Assembly (NCBI RefSeq): GCF_038502225.1
Contig: NC_091346.1
Location: forward strand, 9,940,293-10,004,292
DNA: 64,000 nucleotides
From: Cherax quadricarinatus
Lineage: Eukaryota > Arthropoda > Malacostraca > Decapoda > Parastacidae
Direction: 5' to 3'
Shown in pieces: positions 10,245 to 20,999 of this stretch (the first letter of the stretch is position 1; the number at the start of each line of letters is the position of its first letter). The notes under the pieces were generated by a model. It saw only the letters and a program-made list of their open reading frames with translations. It made no database searches and was not told the DNA's origin. The translations under genes were made by a program, and so were the position numbers.

Positions 10245-11501
10245 TTTATCGAGCAAGTCGCCATAAAATTAGAAATTCGAACTGAACTCCCTATGGTGGA
10301 TAGAGTAACTCAATACAAGGTCAATGAGCCTATATAAATATATTTCTGATGGTTAGTTTTCAAGCAATTGCTAACCTCCGAAGTGCAAAAATTTTCGCAC
10401 TTGCCCAAAAAAGGGAGTAAAAATCTGAATGTTGCAAACTTGCAATTGTTAATAAAACACCCAATAACTATTTTTTAAATTTATTATACAAACAGACAAT
10501 ATCAAAAACATAAATTGAACTTGTATCAAAACAGTTTGTATGTATTAGAAAAATATAAAAATGAAACAAAAAGCAACATGGACACATTGCAAAGGGATAA
10601 AACTTTCAAGTCCCATATTGCTGAGATTGGTAATTGGTGGTATGGTAGTTGCTGAAGCAATTTCTATTACTCTTTATGCACAGATTTACTTTGCATACAG
10701 AACACTGGAATGAGGATGTGACCAATTTCTTCGAGTGGCTGCAATACTTGGAATCGTAATACCTATCTTTTTCTTCACTAATTTCTGCTTTTTGGCTGGC
10801 CTTTCTTCCTCATCACTTGACACCTCTGCATTCGGTGGCAAGTATTCATCACCACTATCCAGCAATTCTAGGTCATCTACCTCTGGTTCTGAGCCACTGT
10901 CATCCAAAATGCAGACATATTTCGACCTGGTGCTGGAGGGCTCCCCATAAAACAATTTCTCATTGATCTGGAAGGACAATAAAAACCTTCTGTATAGATT
11001 CAGACCACTACAGAATTCATATATGCAATAGAAAATTTTTTAAAAATATTTATTTTATTTGAAATTGTACTATGTCACTTCTCGGGCAGGTACGAAAAAT
11101 TTCGTACTTCCTTTGTTGCACTTATTTCAACTGCATGCTACACTCACATTATTCTTCACACGGACTTTATGTATATATCAAAATAGGCCTAACCTATTCT
11201 TGTATGCACTAAACACAACAATCAGTACTTACCGACATTGTAGAAGGTAAAATCCAAGAGTATATTAGGGACACTGGATGGAAAAAACCCACTCTAGGCG
11301 ACGTCCAGCCACACGTGTTTATATTTTGTTCTCTCAACCAATGGGAAGCCGGCTTAGCTGAAGCGACTCAGAGAAGGCTTGTGATTGGTTAGAATTAAAG
11401 AACGGGAATCCAGGAATCCAGATGCGCGGCGCATGTAGGATGACACTCGTAAAGGTGCATATGTTTAAGTAAGAAAATTTTCGGATCTGCGCGATAAAGG
11501 G
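10245..11501 (-). mobile_element. piggyBac-like transposon, internally deleted, inserted in CR1
   Basis: The CR1 sequence 'gaggaaacttaaggcac' is split here. On the right the element ends GCGATAAAGGG followed by TTAA (11,502-11,505). On the left it begins TTTATCGAGC, the inverted equivalent with the TTAACCC junction bases lost. TTAA targeting and CCC-type ends are hallmarks of piggyBac. The 1.26-kb insert keeps only the N-terminal transposase region and both terminal zones. The right zone (ccaatgggaagc, cgactcag, gtgattggt) is shared with the relic ending at 36,225. Confidence 0.8.
10686..11238 (-). pseudogene. piggyBac-like transposase, N-terminal two-exon remnant
   Basis: On the minus strand ATGTCG (11,238-11,233) is followed at once by GTAAGTACTGAT, a consensus donor. 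An acceptor 'ttgtccttccag' precedes 10,967, and splicing would give MSINEKLFYGEP, then an acidic stretch (DDSGSEPEVDDLELLDSGDE) and a Lys-rich patch (KKQKLVKKK). The copy at 35.5-36.0 kb has the same donor and acceptor positions. Acidic N-termini are usual in piggyBac transposases. The DDE catalytic region is absent, so this copy is non-autonomous. Confidence 0.6.
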
Positions 11502-11504
11502 TTA

Positions 11505-12259
11505 AGGCACATGGAATGGGAGGAGAAATTTTTTCCTGGGTAGAGGCATGGCTGACAAATAGGCAGCAGAGAGTTTGCATAAATTGGGAGAAATTAGAAT
11601 GGGGGCACGTCACAAGCGGTGTTCCTCGGGGGTCAGTGTTAGGCGAGTTGTTCACAATTTACATAAATGACATAGATGAGGGAATAAATAGCGACATAAG
11701 CAAATTTGCTGATGACTCCAAAATAGGCCGTCCAATTCATTCTAATGAGGACACTAGAGCACTCCAGGATGATTTGTATAGACTGATGCAATGGTCGGAG
11801 AAGTGGCAGATGCAGTTTAATATTGACAAATGCGAAATTCTAAATGTTGGACAGTTAAATAATCATGCCACATATAAACTAAATAATGTAGATCTTAATA
11901 CTACTGATTGCGAAAAGGATTTAGGAGTTCTGGTTAGCAGTAATCTAAAACCAAGACAACAGTGCATTAGTGTTTGCAATAAAGCTAACGTAATTCTTGG
12001 CTTCATATCTAGAAGTATAAATAATAGAAGTCCTCAGGTTGTTCTTCAACTCTATATATCCTTGGTTAGGCCTCATTTAGACTATGCTGCTCAGTTCTCG
12101 TCACCGTATTACATAATGGATATAAATGCTCTGGAAAACGTACAGAGGAGGATGACAAAGATGATCCCATGTATCAGAAATCTTCCCTATGAGGATAGAG
12201 TGAGGGCCCTGAATCTGCACTCTGTCGAAAGGCGTAGAATTAGGGGGGATATGATATGA
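11505..12259 (+). pseudogene. CR1 ORF2, RT C-terminal half
   Basis: Continues the interrupted RT: GEIFSWVEAWLTNRQQ, motif B SGVPRGSVLG, catalytic motif C FADDSKIG with both Asp residues intact, WQMQFNIDKCE, LGVLVSSNLK and the C-terminal RRRIRGDMI. This 247-codon stretch is open, so the piggyBac-like insertion interrupts a part that has decayed little. The family's final ~60 codons and 3' UTR are missing. Confidence 0.85.
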
Positions 12260-12426
12260 TGTAGTTCAGCTGGGCCTGTGAGGTCTCTGGGGAGACCTAA
12301 TTTAATCAATTATATGGTCACCTTGCCTTGGCAAATGTCTGTCAGAGACACGCCTTTTCGGCTCAAGTATCAGCTCCTTTGTTCGTCACTGGCGTCAGAT
12401 CTCGCCATCAGGTCGTACACGAAACG
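12256..12426 (+). repeat. ~170-bp repeat shared with the possible solo LTR
   Basis: Starts 'tgatgtagttcagctgggcc' and runs through 'tctggggagacctaattta', 'attatatggtcacc', 'ttgccttggcaaa' to 'caggtcgtacacg', matching 5729-5882 with scattered substitutions. It replaces the lost 3' end of the CR1. Confidence 0.75.
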
Positions 12427-12555
12427 GACCGAAACGTCGTTGTAAGCTCCTCTCTTCTATGTGTGGGTTATTTGTGTAGCCTTATATAATTACTAACAAT
12501 TGACTTTAATGTGGACTGACGTAGGGCAGTAGTGACATTATTATAATAATCAAGA
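12427..12555 (+). repeat. single arm of the palindrome-family repeat, plus spacer
   Basis: 'ggaccgaaacgtcgttgtaa' then 'gctcctctcttctatgtg' and 'gggttatttgtg' equals one arm of the palindromes at 43,348-43,490 and 43,973-44,108. The opposite arm is absent here. The remaining ~70 bp to the I-group LINE is unassigned. Confidence 0.75.
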
Positions 12556-13058
12556 AAAGGGCTAAACAGACATGGGTCATGCAGCGTTGTAGGGTAGAAA
12601 ACAGTGCCGGGGCTATAAACAGCTAGGTGGAGAGGGAATCAGAGGCTAGGAGAGAAAATTACCAGAAGGGACAGTAAGGGCTACGTGTCAAAGATCGTAT
12701 AGTAAATCAGCTGCTGATAAAAAATCAAAAAGTGATTTTTAAGTCAAAGGCAGGGAGGGCTATCTGCAAGAAGGGAAGATAAGGAAAGAGCAGTAGGGCA
12801 GCGGCGTCGTTGGAGGTAAATCCTGTGAGCTTGCTGGTAAACTGGGCAATCCACAAGAAAGTGAAGAACCGAAATAGGGACCCGACAAACCTCACAGAGA
12901 AAAAGGGTGTCGTTCCATGAGATTCCCATGGGTAAGGCGAGAATGTCTGATGCGAGGACGGGAGAGAGCAGTCTCCTGAAGACGGCAACGGTGGTAAGAA
13001 GATAACCACAAACCTAAAAGTGGTTTAAGAGAGTGCAATTTGTTATAATGCACCATTG

Positions 13059-13509
13059 TTACCAACGGCCACAAAGACAGGCAGCGATGACTATAAAATA
13101 ATCCCTGAACGAAATACCGCTATAGGAAACCAGAAGATCATGTGCCGCTGACCACGCAGCAGCATCCGCCTGTTCATTCCCCTGCATATCAACGTGTCCA
13201 GGGACCCAACAGAAAACGACGTCTTTGTTTTTGCTAGCCACACGGCGCAACCAAAGTTGAATAAGAAGGACCAGTGGATGAGGGTAATCAAATTGTTTAA
13301 TGGCTCGTAAAGTGCTGAGGGAATCTGAAATGAGACATGCATATAATACAGAGAAGTGCTGTTAGGATGGCATACAACTCGGCAGTAAAAATACTAGCAG
13401 AGTCTAACAAATAACCTTGGACAACATCGTCAGGGAACACCGCCGCGAACCCAACACAGCCAGAAGATTTAGAACCATATGTATAAATAGTGATGGCATG
13501 AACATGCAA
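13059..13509 (-). pseudogene. I-group LINE ORF2, RNase H domain
   Basis: Minus strand: YGSKSSGCVGFAAVFPDD (first strand and catalytic-Asp region), ASIFTAELYAIL (catalytic-Glu helix), then after a frameshift near 13,290 VFCWVPGHVDMQGNEQADAAA. The last is the RNase H motif with HV.....GNE..D holding the fourth metal-binding Asp. In the family the domain removes the RNA strand during second-strand synthesis. It lies C-terminal to the RT, as expected. Confidence 0.8.
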
Positions 13510-13933
13510 CTGGAAGTAATCAAGAAAAAGAGCGAGAAGCAGTCGTATGTAGGAGAGCTTTGGTGCACGGCAGTAGGGAGAGAACAGACATGAACGTTAG
13601 AACCTCTCAAAGGGGAAGGGAAAAGTCAGACGCTAAATGAGCACACAAGGGCGGCAACTGGAGAGAAGACTGGAGTGAAGACGAAGAGAAAACGGTCAGA
13701 GTAAGCAGGGGCATCAAACAAATAATGGGCTTCTACTAACGTCTAAGACCAACTTATACGTAGATGGAACACAAAGGTCATGAAAGCGGACAAAGTAACG
13801 AAGGCAATGAGCATCACGACGATCAGCTAAGGAAGGAACATTCGCCTCAGCACAGAGGCTGTCAACAGGGGGTGGACGAAAGGCACAAAAGTATAAACGC
13901 AGACCCTGGTGATGAAGGGGATTTAACTTAGAG

Positions 13934-15245
13934 TTATAGGAGAAGCCGCTGAATTGACTTGGTCGCCATATCCAGCTTGTCCAAGACTAGGGTGGAAAGC
14001 AAACGGAGGAGAGTCCGGCGATCTGCTCCCCATGAATGTTGCACAAGAATTTTAAGGAGATTCAGCCGACAATGACAAGCTGCCTTCAAAGAGGAAATGT
14101 GAGGCTTCCATGTCAACCGGCAATCAAAGAGAAGGCCAAGAAACTTGACCGAATCACATTCTGGAATACGTGAGCCATGTAAAAACAATGGAATATCTGG
14201 GATAAGAGGACGTCTGGTGAACGTAATGAAACGGGTTTTCGTACTAGAAAATTTACATCCTTGCGAAGTGGCCCAAAGGAATACTCGGTCAATCGCATGC
14301 TGGAGGGGGGGCTGCTACCAGGTGACAGTCAGCACCTGCGTAAGCTATAGTGAAGTCATCCACATAAAGCGACCACCAAATATGCAATGGAAGAACGATA
14401 GGTACGTCATTTATAGCAAAGAGAAAAAAGGGTAGTGCAAAGGACACAACCTAGTGGGATTCCCTCAGCCTGAACAAAGTCTGAGGAAAGTGAGGCACCA
14501 ACACGGACACGAAAATGCCTGTCAGATAAGAAAGCAGCAAGGAAGGTTGGTAGATTACCGTGGAGGCCTAAGGAGTGGGTCTGGGCTAAGATGTTATATC
14601 TTCATGCGGTGTCACATGCCTTCTCAAGATCAAAAAATACTTCTAGGATGAAGTGTTTATTAGCAAAGGCATTTCACATATACGTATCTAGGAGAAACAC
14701 TATTGTGAGTCTCCAAATACCATGTCAGACGTCTATTCACCAATCTTTTCACCACCTTGCAGACTACACTGGTCAGAACACTGGGACGATAGCAAGAGGT
14801 AATCAAGCCCTGAAGTGCCTGGTTTGCAAAACGGTAGGTCTCGCATCCAAATAAGATTGAAAAGACGCAAAAGGACTGTGAGGGCTGTAGAATGCAGATG
14901 CTGTAGCATATGGAAATGACTATCATCAGTCCCAGCTGCCGATGACTGGCAAGCTGAAAGCATGGACTCTAGCTCCAGGAGAGTGAAAGGTACGTTATAC
15001 GGCTCCATTCCATCAGTAGAGAAATCCAAGGGCAATTGTTCCCTGTTAGACTTAGACTTGAGAAACGAGGGACAGAGGAGAAGCCCTTGGGAGACGCGGA
15101 CAAGATAATTCCCGATTTCCGTGGTAACTTCAAGAGGTTCAGCAACACTAACACCAGCAAGCAGCAAAACGGGAGCTGGTTCCAGAACACACTTGCCACA
15201 CAGCTTCCGTACCTTCTTCCAAACCGCACGCACAGGGGAAGTCAA
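13934..15245 (-). pseudogene. I-group LINE ORF2, RT domain
   Basis: Minus strand: an RT entry region (NVPFTLLELESMLSACQSS, SAAGTDDSHFHMLQHL) from 15,245 to about 14,733, then a badly broken palm. From 14,188 to 13,934 the thumb reads VKFLGLLFDCRLTWKPHI and NLLKILVQHSWGADRRTLL. I do not see an intact catalytic DD motif; the palm carries frameshifts and a possible small deletion near 14,300-14,700. Non-functional. Confidence 0.7.
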
Positions 15246-15470
15246 GGTAATGGTAGAAACACAGTTTTGTCAACAAATGCATTTAGCTTCGTGTATGACG
15301 TGGCGAGTGAATGTCCTTGCCAGCTTAAAATCCCAAGGACGATCCGAGGTCCGATTATATGGATGACGTCCCCATGCAGCACGTTTCAAATGCACTGCAT
15401 GGGCACATGCATTAGACCACCAAGACATGCATGTCTGAGAATGCCTACCTGAGGTTTGAGGAATAGAGCG

Positions 15471-16230
15471 TTATACTGCAGTCAAAACTATGGTCGAAAA
15501 CTGGTGCACCAGCTCATTAATAAGAGGACGAAGAAGGGTCCCCCACAAAAGTGGTACGATGAGAGCACAAGTTCCAATTCGCTCGTCCACACTGTCAACG
15601 AGGGCTACGAGGCAGTCGGGAATATGTAGCAGAAATGTGAAGAATAGGAAAGTGATCACTGTCATGCGAATCCGGGAGAACATATCAAGTGTGATCAAGT
15701 GCGATTGATGAAAAGCAGATTGGAACACCAATGCAAGAGACTGAGTGAGTGCCCGAGTCATAATGGGTGGGAGCACCAGTATTGAAGCATGAAGAGGATC
15801 AGAAGTGAGAAGTCTCTCCAACTGATCACCACGAGTGTCACAGTGGGACCCTCCCCAATGATGATGGTGAACGTTAAAATCACCTAACAAGATGAGCGGC
15901 CGCAGAGATCAAGAATGCAATATCTGAGATTCAGAATGCACGGGAAGGGGAGATATATATAGAGCAAACTGTATACCGTTTATTAAAATTCGGGCTGCAG
16001 TATAATGCACCAGAGAATGAACAAAGACCTGTTGATACTGTATACCAATGCATATAAGAAGTGCAGTCTCATTAAATGATTCATAAGGATAGGGATCAAA
16101 AGAATGCAATAGCACATTGTCCAAAACGGGACGAATAACAGCTGAACGAATTTTGGGCTCTTGTAACTCGTCACATACTGGGGAAAATGGGAGAGCAACA
16201 CCAGGAGCTCTCCTGGATTACCCCTGAGGC
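15471..16230 (-). pseudogene. I-group LINE ORF2, APE-type endonuclease
   Basis: Minus strand: GELLVLLSHFPQYV in one frame and QEPKIRSAVI in another show the N-terminal part with a frameshift. LLGDFNVHHHHWGG (about 15,890) is the GDFN metal-site motif, followed by RGDQLERLL. The downstream SDH region is degraded. Target-DNA-nicking domain of the LINE. Inactive. Confidence 0.75.
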
Positions 16231-16599
16231 CATAGAGGCCATAGAGATGGGGAGACTATGGAGGGAACCAAAGAGGTCTGAAATGGGAGGGAAATATGAA
16301 AGTGGAGAGATGCACCGATGGGGACAGAAGAGTTCTGCGGTGGAACAAGAGAGGAAGGAGGCTGGAAGGTGACTGTGGAAGAAATCTGGGGGAGAAGAGG
16401 AGACCACACAAGGGGGGCTGAATCTCCACCTTCATGTGAGTTAGAAAGGGGGTGAGAACTAGGCACCGAGGCCGGAAAGGAAAACTGTTGGTGAATTGTA
16501 AGCACCGGAGGAATGCGAAGAGACCTGGGCTGATGAGAAAGATTAATCTTCACAGGTGATAGGCATGAAGAAGATGCACGCATGCAAGGCCTTGCAGAC

Positions 16600-17961
16600 T
16601 GAGGCACTAGCGGGTGAGATGATGAAGAGTTAGAAGTAGGAATGGTTAGGAGGTGCGGAGTTCAGAGGGTAAAATCACAACAGAATTAGAGATGGCGTGA
16701 CCCCAGAAGACACAACACCGGAGGACCTGGTTGGCGGGGGGACCGCCAAGATTGGAGGTCTCCTAGCTACTTGAGAATAAGGAACACGAGGAAGATTCCC
16801 ATGACAGCAGAGCAGAGAGAGAGCCATAGCATAAGGCCTTCACTCTCCTTAAGACAACGGATTTTTCGTTAAGATAGACCTGACATCAGCGAGAAAAAGA
16901 AGGATGAGGTTCATTGCAATCGAGACAAATAGGGAGAAGACTGCAAGATGTATGGGCATGACCCACGGCACCGCAGATCGGGCACTCTGCTGCAGATCTG
17001 CAGTATCTAGCAGGGTGTCCGAAGCAACAATGACTTCGACACTGTTGGGGAGTAGGGACCACTTTATGGACCTCTAGGTGATGGCCCGCGATGCAAATGG
17101 AGAACAGGGGTTCACAGCATTCAGAAGTTAAATGGACATTGTTACGGGGAAAGTGCTTCTACCCATGAGCAGGCAAGACATGTATCCACTGTACATGTGT
17201 ATCACACTGTACAATGGTATGCGGTAAAACCACTGTACCACTGCAAGAATTGAGAGTAGCGTGCTTGTGAACTGTGATACGAATGTTATCAATGGAAGTA
17301 AGATGGAAAAGATCATGAGCTTATTCAGCAGTCTGAACTGTAACGATGCATGCACTGCTTCGAAGAGCGTGAAAGGATATGTTTTGGCCAACGTGTCATA
17401 AAAGAGCTTTTACAATATGTACTATGGTCTGAGAGATAATCAGTTGTAGATATCAGTTGGAGGGAATTTAGTTTACTGCTTACTTATAAACATGGTGCAT
17501 AAAGGAAGTGGGTATCGCGTAGGTCGTTTCTTTGTGGAATGAACATACATCGAAGAACCGTCGTCAGTATATGGTCTGGAACTTTTAGGCATAGTTCCAG
17601 AGGCGGCCAGACCTAAGGTAAGTGGGCAATCCTAAAACCATTGCACCATATTCGGGGAAGCTGGACGCAGAGTTAAAGGTGTGCAAGAGGCAGAGGCACT
17701 AGAAGGAATGGGAGGAGCCTCAGCACCTCGATCAGGTGACAAAGTGTCACCAGCAGAAGGTACAGGGGTATGGGAAAAGTTTGGAGAATGGTCCATTAAC
17801 AAAGCCGGGGTCAGAACAGGATGCGGTAACAAAAAGGGGCCTGGGAGGAGGAGGGTTATCATGGAACGATGACTATGATGATGGTACTTCTTTCTTATTA
17901 CTATTTTAAAGGAAAAAGAAAGAAGGAAAGATAAAAAGAGGGACAGCGGAGGGACAGCCAC
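16600..17961 (-). pseudogene. I-group LINE ORF1 (gag-like, CCHC zinc knuckles)
   Basis: Begins near 17,961 with a Ser/Pro-rich N-terminus and ends before the endonuclease. Around 17,050-16,900 on the minus strand a cysteine cluster reads C..CCFGHPARYC, AECPICGAVGHAHTSC and CLDCNEPH, i.e. consecutive CCHC-type knuckles. These are the nucleic-acid-binding signature of I/Jockey-type ORF1 proteins. Stops and frameshifts throughout. The copy at 51.3-52.5 kb shows the same knuckles. Confidence 0.7.
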
Positions 17962-18590
17962 TAGAAGGTATGAAAGGGCCCTAAGTTTCCTCTCTTATTC
18001 GAGAGGACCTCGAGACCACTAGCAGTGCAAATGCAGTATGGAACCTGTGCCATACCCTACCCTTCACGCCAGTAAACCAGCACTCCAGGATAGCAACCTC
18101 ACATCTACCGAGCCACCTCGGTGCACCAAAGAGCGGTTGGAAACCCACAAAGCATACCTCCTTCAGCTGCCACCTCCCAGAACCGACAGGCAGCCTCTGG
18201 AGATACACCCGTCACTTGTAGGACCCTTCCTTTCTCGCTACATCTCGGAAATTCGGGAAGGGAGCAGGGCACCTCCAGATAATCCAGATTCTACGGCAAA
18301 CTACACCACACCCGAGGAACCTCATGGAGTGGGATGAACGCCAGCACACTTCCCCCTACCTAGAAATCATAATGCCATAGGAGAGGACCCCAGAGGCTGC
18401 AAACGGGATGGGGAAAAGGGAGGGTTGGGAAAGGGAGGAAAGGGAAAAAGGGGGGATGGGGGAGGATGGGATAGGGGTGAGAGGATTGGGGGGTAATTAG
18501 GTTTGGTCTGACGAAGGAGACCAAAGGGTCTAATTCCTTAGACCAAGTGGCTCTATACCACGTCAAGGAGCCCCCCTTTGAAGAGGGGCA

Positions 18591-19060
18591 GTAATAACAG
18601 GATACTCTCTCGGGAATCTTGTCTCGAACATTTTTCTGGTCTTAATGTGGGTGTCGCATCTTACTCCTAGCTTCTGTCTTTGGATTTTTCACAGAGGCAC
18701 GACGATCTTTGTTTATACCAAGTTGTTCATAACACCATTGCAGAGCTCAAGCCTGGTTTTCGAGAAACCCTAAAAACTATTGAGCCTCTGAATTAGAGAA
18801 GTGAAGTACCAAAAACATCAACTTCTACATATCGGAAGTGTCATCAGAAATACGCCGAAATTATCTCCTCTCCGTCTTTCATATTTTTGCATAGGCGCGA
18901 TATTCCCTATTTTGCTCAAGATTAATTTTTGCTGGTTCAAAAGCTAACGAAGCGTATTGACCCTGGGATACACTTGGTTCACTAATCGTTTCTACGGTGG
19001 GAGGTTGTCAGGCAGACGTTCCAGAGTATGACCTCTACACTTACGAGCAAGAAAGCGAAG
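18591..19060. other. unassigned spacer
   Basis: About 470 bp with no reading frame of note, no tandem structure and no motif I recognise, between the I-group LINE 5' end and a LINE-associated repeat. Confidence 0.4.
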
Positions 19061-19232
19061 CAGGGATTTATTATAATCAAGGGGGAAACGCTAAACCCGT
19101 AGGATTATTCAGCACCTGTGGGGGGTGGAAGGTATTCAAGCTTAATTCGGGGAACTGAAGCACAGATCCAATTCCCTAGATCAAGAGCCCCTTACCAGTG
19201 TCAAGGAACCTTCCTTCAGGGGAGGCACTAGA
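19061..19232 (+). repeat. dispersed LINE-associated repeat
   Basis: Contains 'ataatcaagggggaaacgct', 'cacctgtgggg', 'ggaaggtattcaagcttaat' and 'ccaattccctagatcaagag'. The last part parallels 18,500-18,580 and 53,270-53,330 (ccta/taattcctcagaccaag...cgtcaaggag), so it is a diverged relative of the I-group LINE 5' region. I recall this sequence as abundant in decapods, which is not verified here. Confidence 0.5.
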
Positions 19233-19839
19233 GAAGCGGGGAGAGGAGATTAATTAACGAGAGGTCCTGTAGCAGCTAAAGCACCAGGTTGAACGCCATA
19301 CTGCATGATTCTGCCCTTAACTTGTTGCGTATACACGCACGGAAGCGTGCATTGTAAGAGTAAGTTGATACTCAACGCCAGTTGAACGAGCGATTCGAAA
19401 ACAGTGATGCAGAGAGTGTGTGTGCAAGTTTTGTCACGTATAATCTGTCACCAGACGCTTGACACACGTGGCATAGCCACCCGGGCACTATAAAGGCCCG
19501 GCTGGTTAAACAGCTCTAACCAGTAGCACGCAGACAACGTAAGCAGGCCCGCAGGGTAAGCAAGCAGCTCAATTGCAGTGCAGAAGACACATTAGCTTCA
19601 GGAAAAGAACCCTGAATTACGATCACATTCTGCTTTGAGTGGTTCTGATTTGTACGATTTCCTTCTGAATTCTTCTCTCATCGTTAATATTGTACGTAGT
19701 GTACGTATTGGTAAAGGAAGACATGTGTAAAGAAATCTTCCCCTGCTGTGTGGGTCTTGCTCTGTACTGGTGACTGCTTTGTTTGCTGACTTAGTTATGG
19801 CCAGTTGCTACTGGACATTAGAATACCACATGTGCTCGT
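19233..19839 (+). promoter_or_regulatory. TATA-box-like promoter region, owner unknown
   Basis: CTATAAAGG at 19,488-19,496 in a GC-rich setting (ccgggcac...cccggctgg), with no long ORF downstream. LTR promoters often look like this, and TG...CA limits could be drawn at about 19,323-19,830, but no target duplication supports them. The rest of the interval shows nothing recognisable. Confidence 0.3.
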
Positions 19840-20168
19840 AATAATCCCTCTACCACTACCACCAGCACACTCGCTACTACCATGCCTCTACCACCACCAT
19901 CAGCACACTCAGTACCACCATGCCTCTACTACCACCGTCAGCACATTGCCACCATACCTCTACCATGACCAATAGCACACTGCCACTGTGTCCCTACAAC
20001 AACCATCAGTACACCCCCCTACCACCATACTTCTGCTATCTCCACCAGCACACTCACTACTACCAGCCCTTTAATACCATCACCGGAACACTCGTTACCA
20101 CCATGCCACCTCGACCATCACTACCAGCACACTCACCACCACCATAACACCTCGACCACCACTACCAG
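19840..20168 (+). repeat. degenerate outlying part of the 18-bp minisatellite
   Basis: Repeats of 'accacca(t/c)cagcacactc' mixed with 'accatgcctctacc', the same vocabulary as the array at 22.87-27.6 kb but far more diverged. It is separated from that array by a CR1 tail and a REL-type LINE. Confidence 0.7.
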
Positions 20169-20169
20169 C

Positions 20170-20254
20170 ACACAGCATCAGTGAAGAGGTGGGGGCCAGA
20201 AGCTGAGTATCAACCCCTGAATCCACAATTAGTGAACACAATTAGGTGAGTACT
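20170..20254 (+). mobile_element. CR1-like tail fragment
   Basis: 'gaagaggtgggggccagaag', 'tatcaacccctg' and 'aattaggtgagtac' correspond to the reverse complement of 54,950-55,005, the 3' end of the second CR1-like family. Heavily mutated. Confidence 0.6.
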
Positions 20255-20995
20255 CTCTACCACCAACTCACTTTGTTAAAAAATGCGACATCTATTAAGT
20301 GAAGATATCTCCTGAAAATACTACGCCAACTTACTGATTTTCCTCTAACATCTAGTCTGTTTTTGGTTTCATAACAGTATGTCAGTTATAATGCTGATCC
20401 AGTTATCCTGTAAATTAGTCATAGACTTCTCAATAGCCCTTTTGGACTGAAACTGGTTGAATACAAACTATCCTTATTATCAAAGGTGTCTAGTAGATAA
20501 TATTTACAGATAATGTAACTTGAATTATTAGAGACTAACCTTACCTATTATTCTGTACATATAAACAAATGATGATATAGACACAAATAAGATACTGTAC
20601 TTTATATTACTCTTAATATAATGTATGTTGCTCAGATGACGTATACTGATAAGTACTAGTGTAGTATAGGTGTGTAAATATATGTGTGGGTGTATATGTC
20701 ATCGGTATGTATTCGGGTAGACTCGACTTAGATGTGACATAATACACAAGGTAATTTAGAAATTTTTCATCATATCAGCAACAACAATTACAATATTCAT
20801 TGGGAAGCTGTCACCATCAAATACAAATCACAATGCAGCTACAAACGCAAAATCGTAGAATTTTCCCACGAAACTGCTATTTCCCATTTCAACATCTCAC
20901 AGGGACAATGGAAATCAAACGTCATTTCAAAATTTACCCTCAAGCACATACCAGCGCCCAACCTAATATAGGATGCCAACACAAGATCAGGAATC
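20255..20995. other. unassigned AT-rich sequence
   Basis: About 740 bp without a supported feature. The last ~200 bp may be decayed 5' parts of the REL-type LINE that begins clearly at 21,000, but I cannot align them to a domain. Confidence 0.35.
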
Positions 20996-20999
20996 ACAT

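Larger units (their letters stand above)
7419..12259 (+). mobile_element. CR1-type LINE, copy 1 (near full length)
   Basis: Starts at 'ggtcagtggtcacctgcgg', the same 5' end as the inverted copy ending at 31,573. It holds ORF1 (7488-8335), ORF2 endonuclease (about 8504-9150) and RT (about 9223-12,259). Without the piggyBac-like insertion at 10,245-11,501 the element is about 3.6 kb. It stops abruptly after the RIRGDMI codons, so the last ~330 bp of ORF2 and 3' UTR present in the other copy are missing. Frameshifts and stops make it inactive. Confidence 0.9.
12556..18590 (-). mobile_element. I-group LINE with RNase H, copy 1 (near full length)
   Basis: A ~6-kb inverted LINE. On the minus strand, 5' to 3': 5' region (18,590-17,970), ORF1 with three zinc knuckles, then ORF2 endonuclease, RT and RNase H, and a 3' tail near 12,560 shared with 49,160. 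A second copy at 49,160-53,330 is collinear except for a ~2-kb deletion. A C-terminal RNase H in ORF2 is characteristic of the I group. Both ORFs are riddled with stops. Confidence 0.8.

Noticed and set aside
8504..12259. Host reverse transcriptase or telomerase-like gene
   Set aside because: Endonuclease, connector and RT motifs are in CR1 order, a second copy exists, and frameshifts are present.
14145..14435. Plus-strand frames through the I-group LINE (also 15,036-15,452 and 52,768-53,247)
   Set aside because: They are antisense to recognisable RT or ORF1 segments and have no domain of their own.
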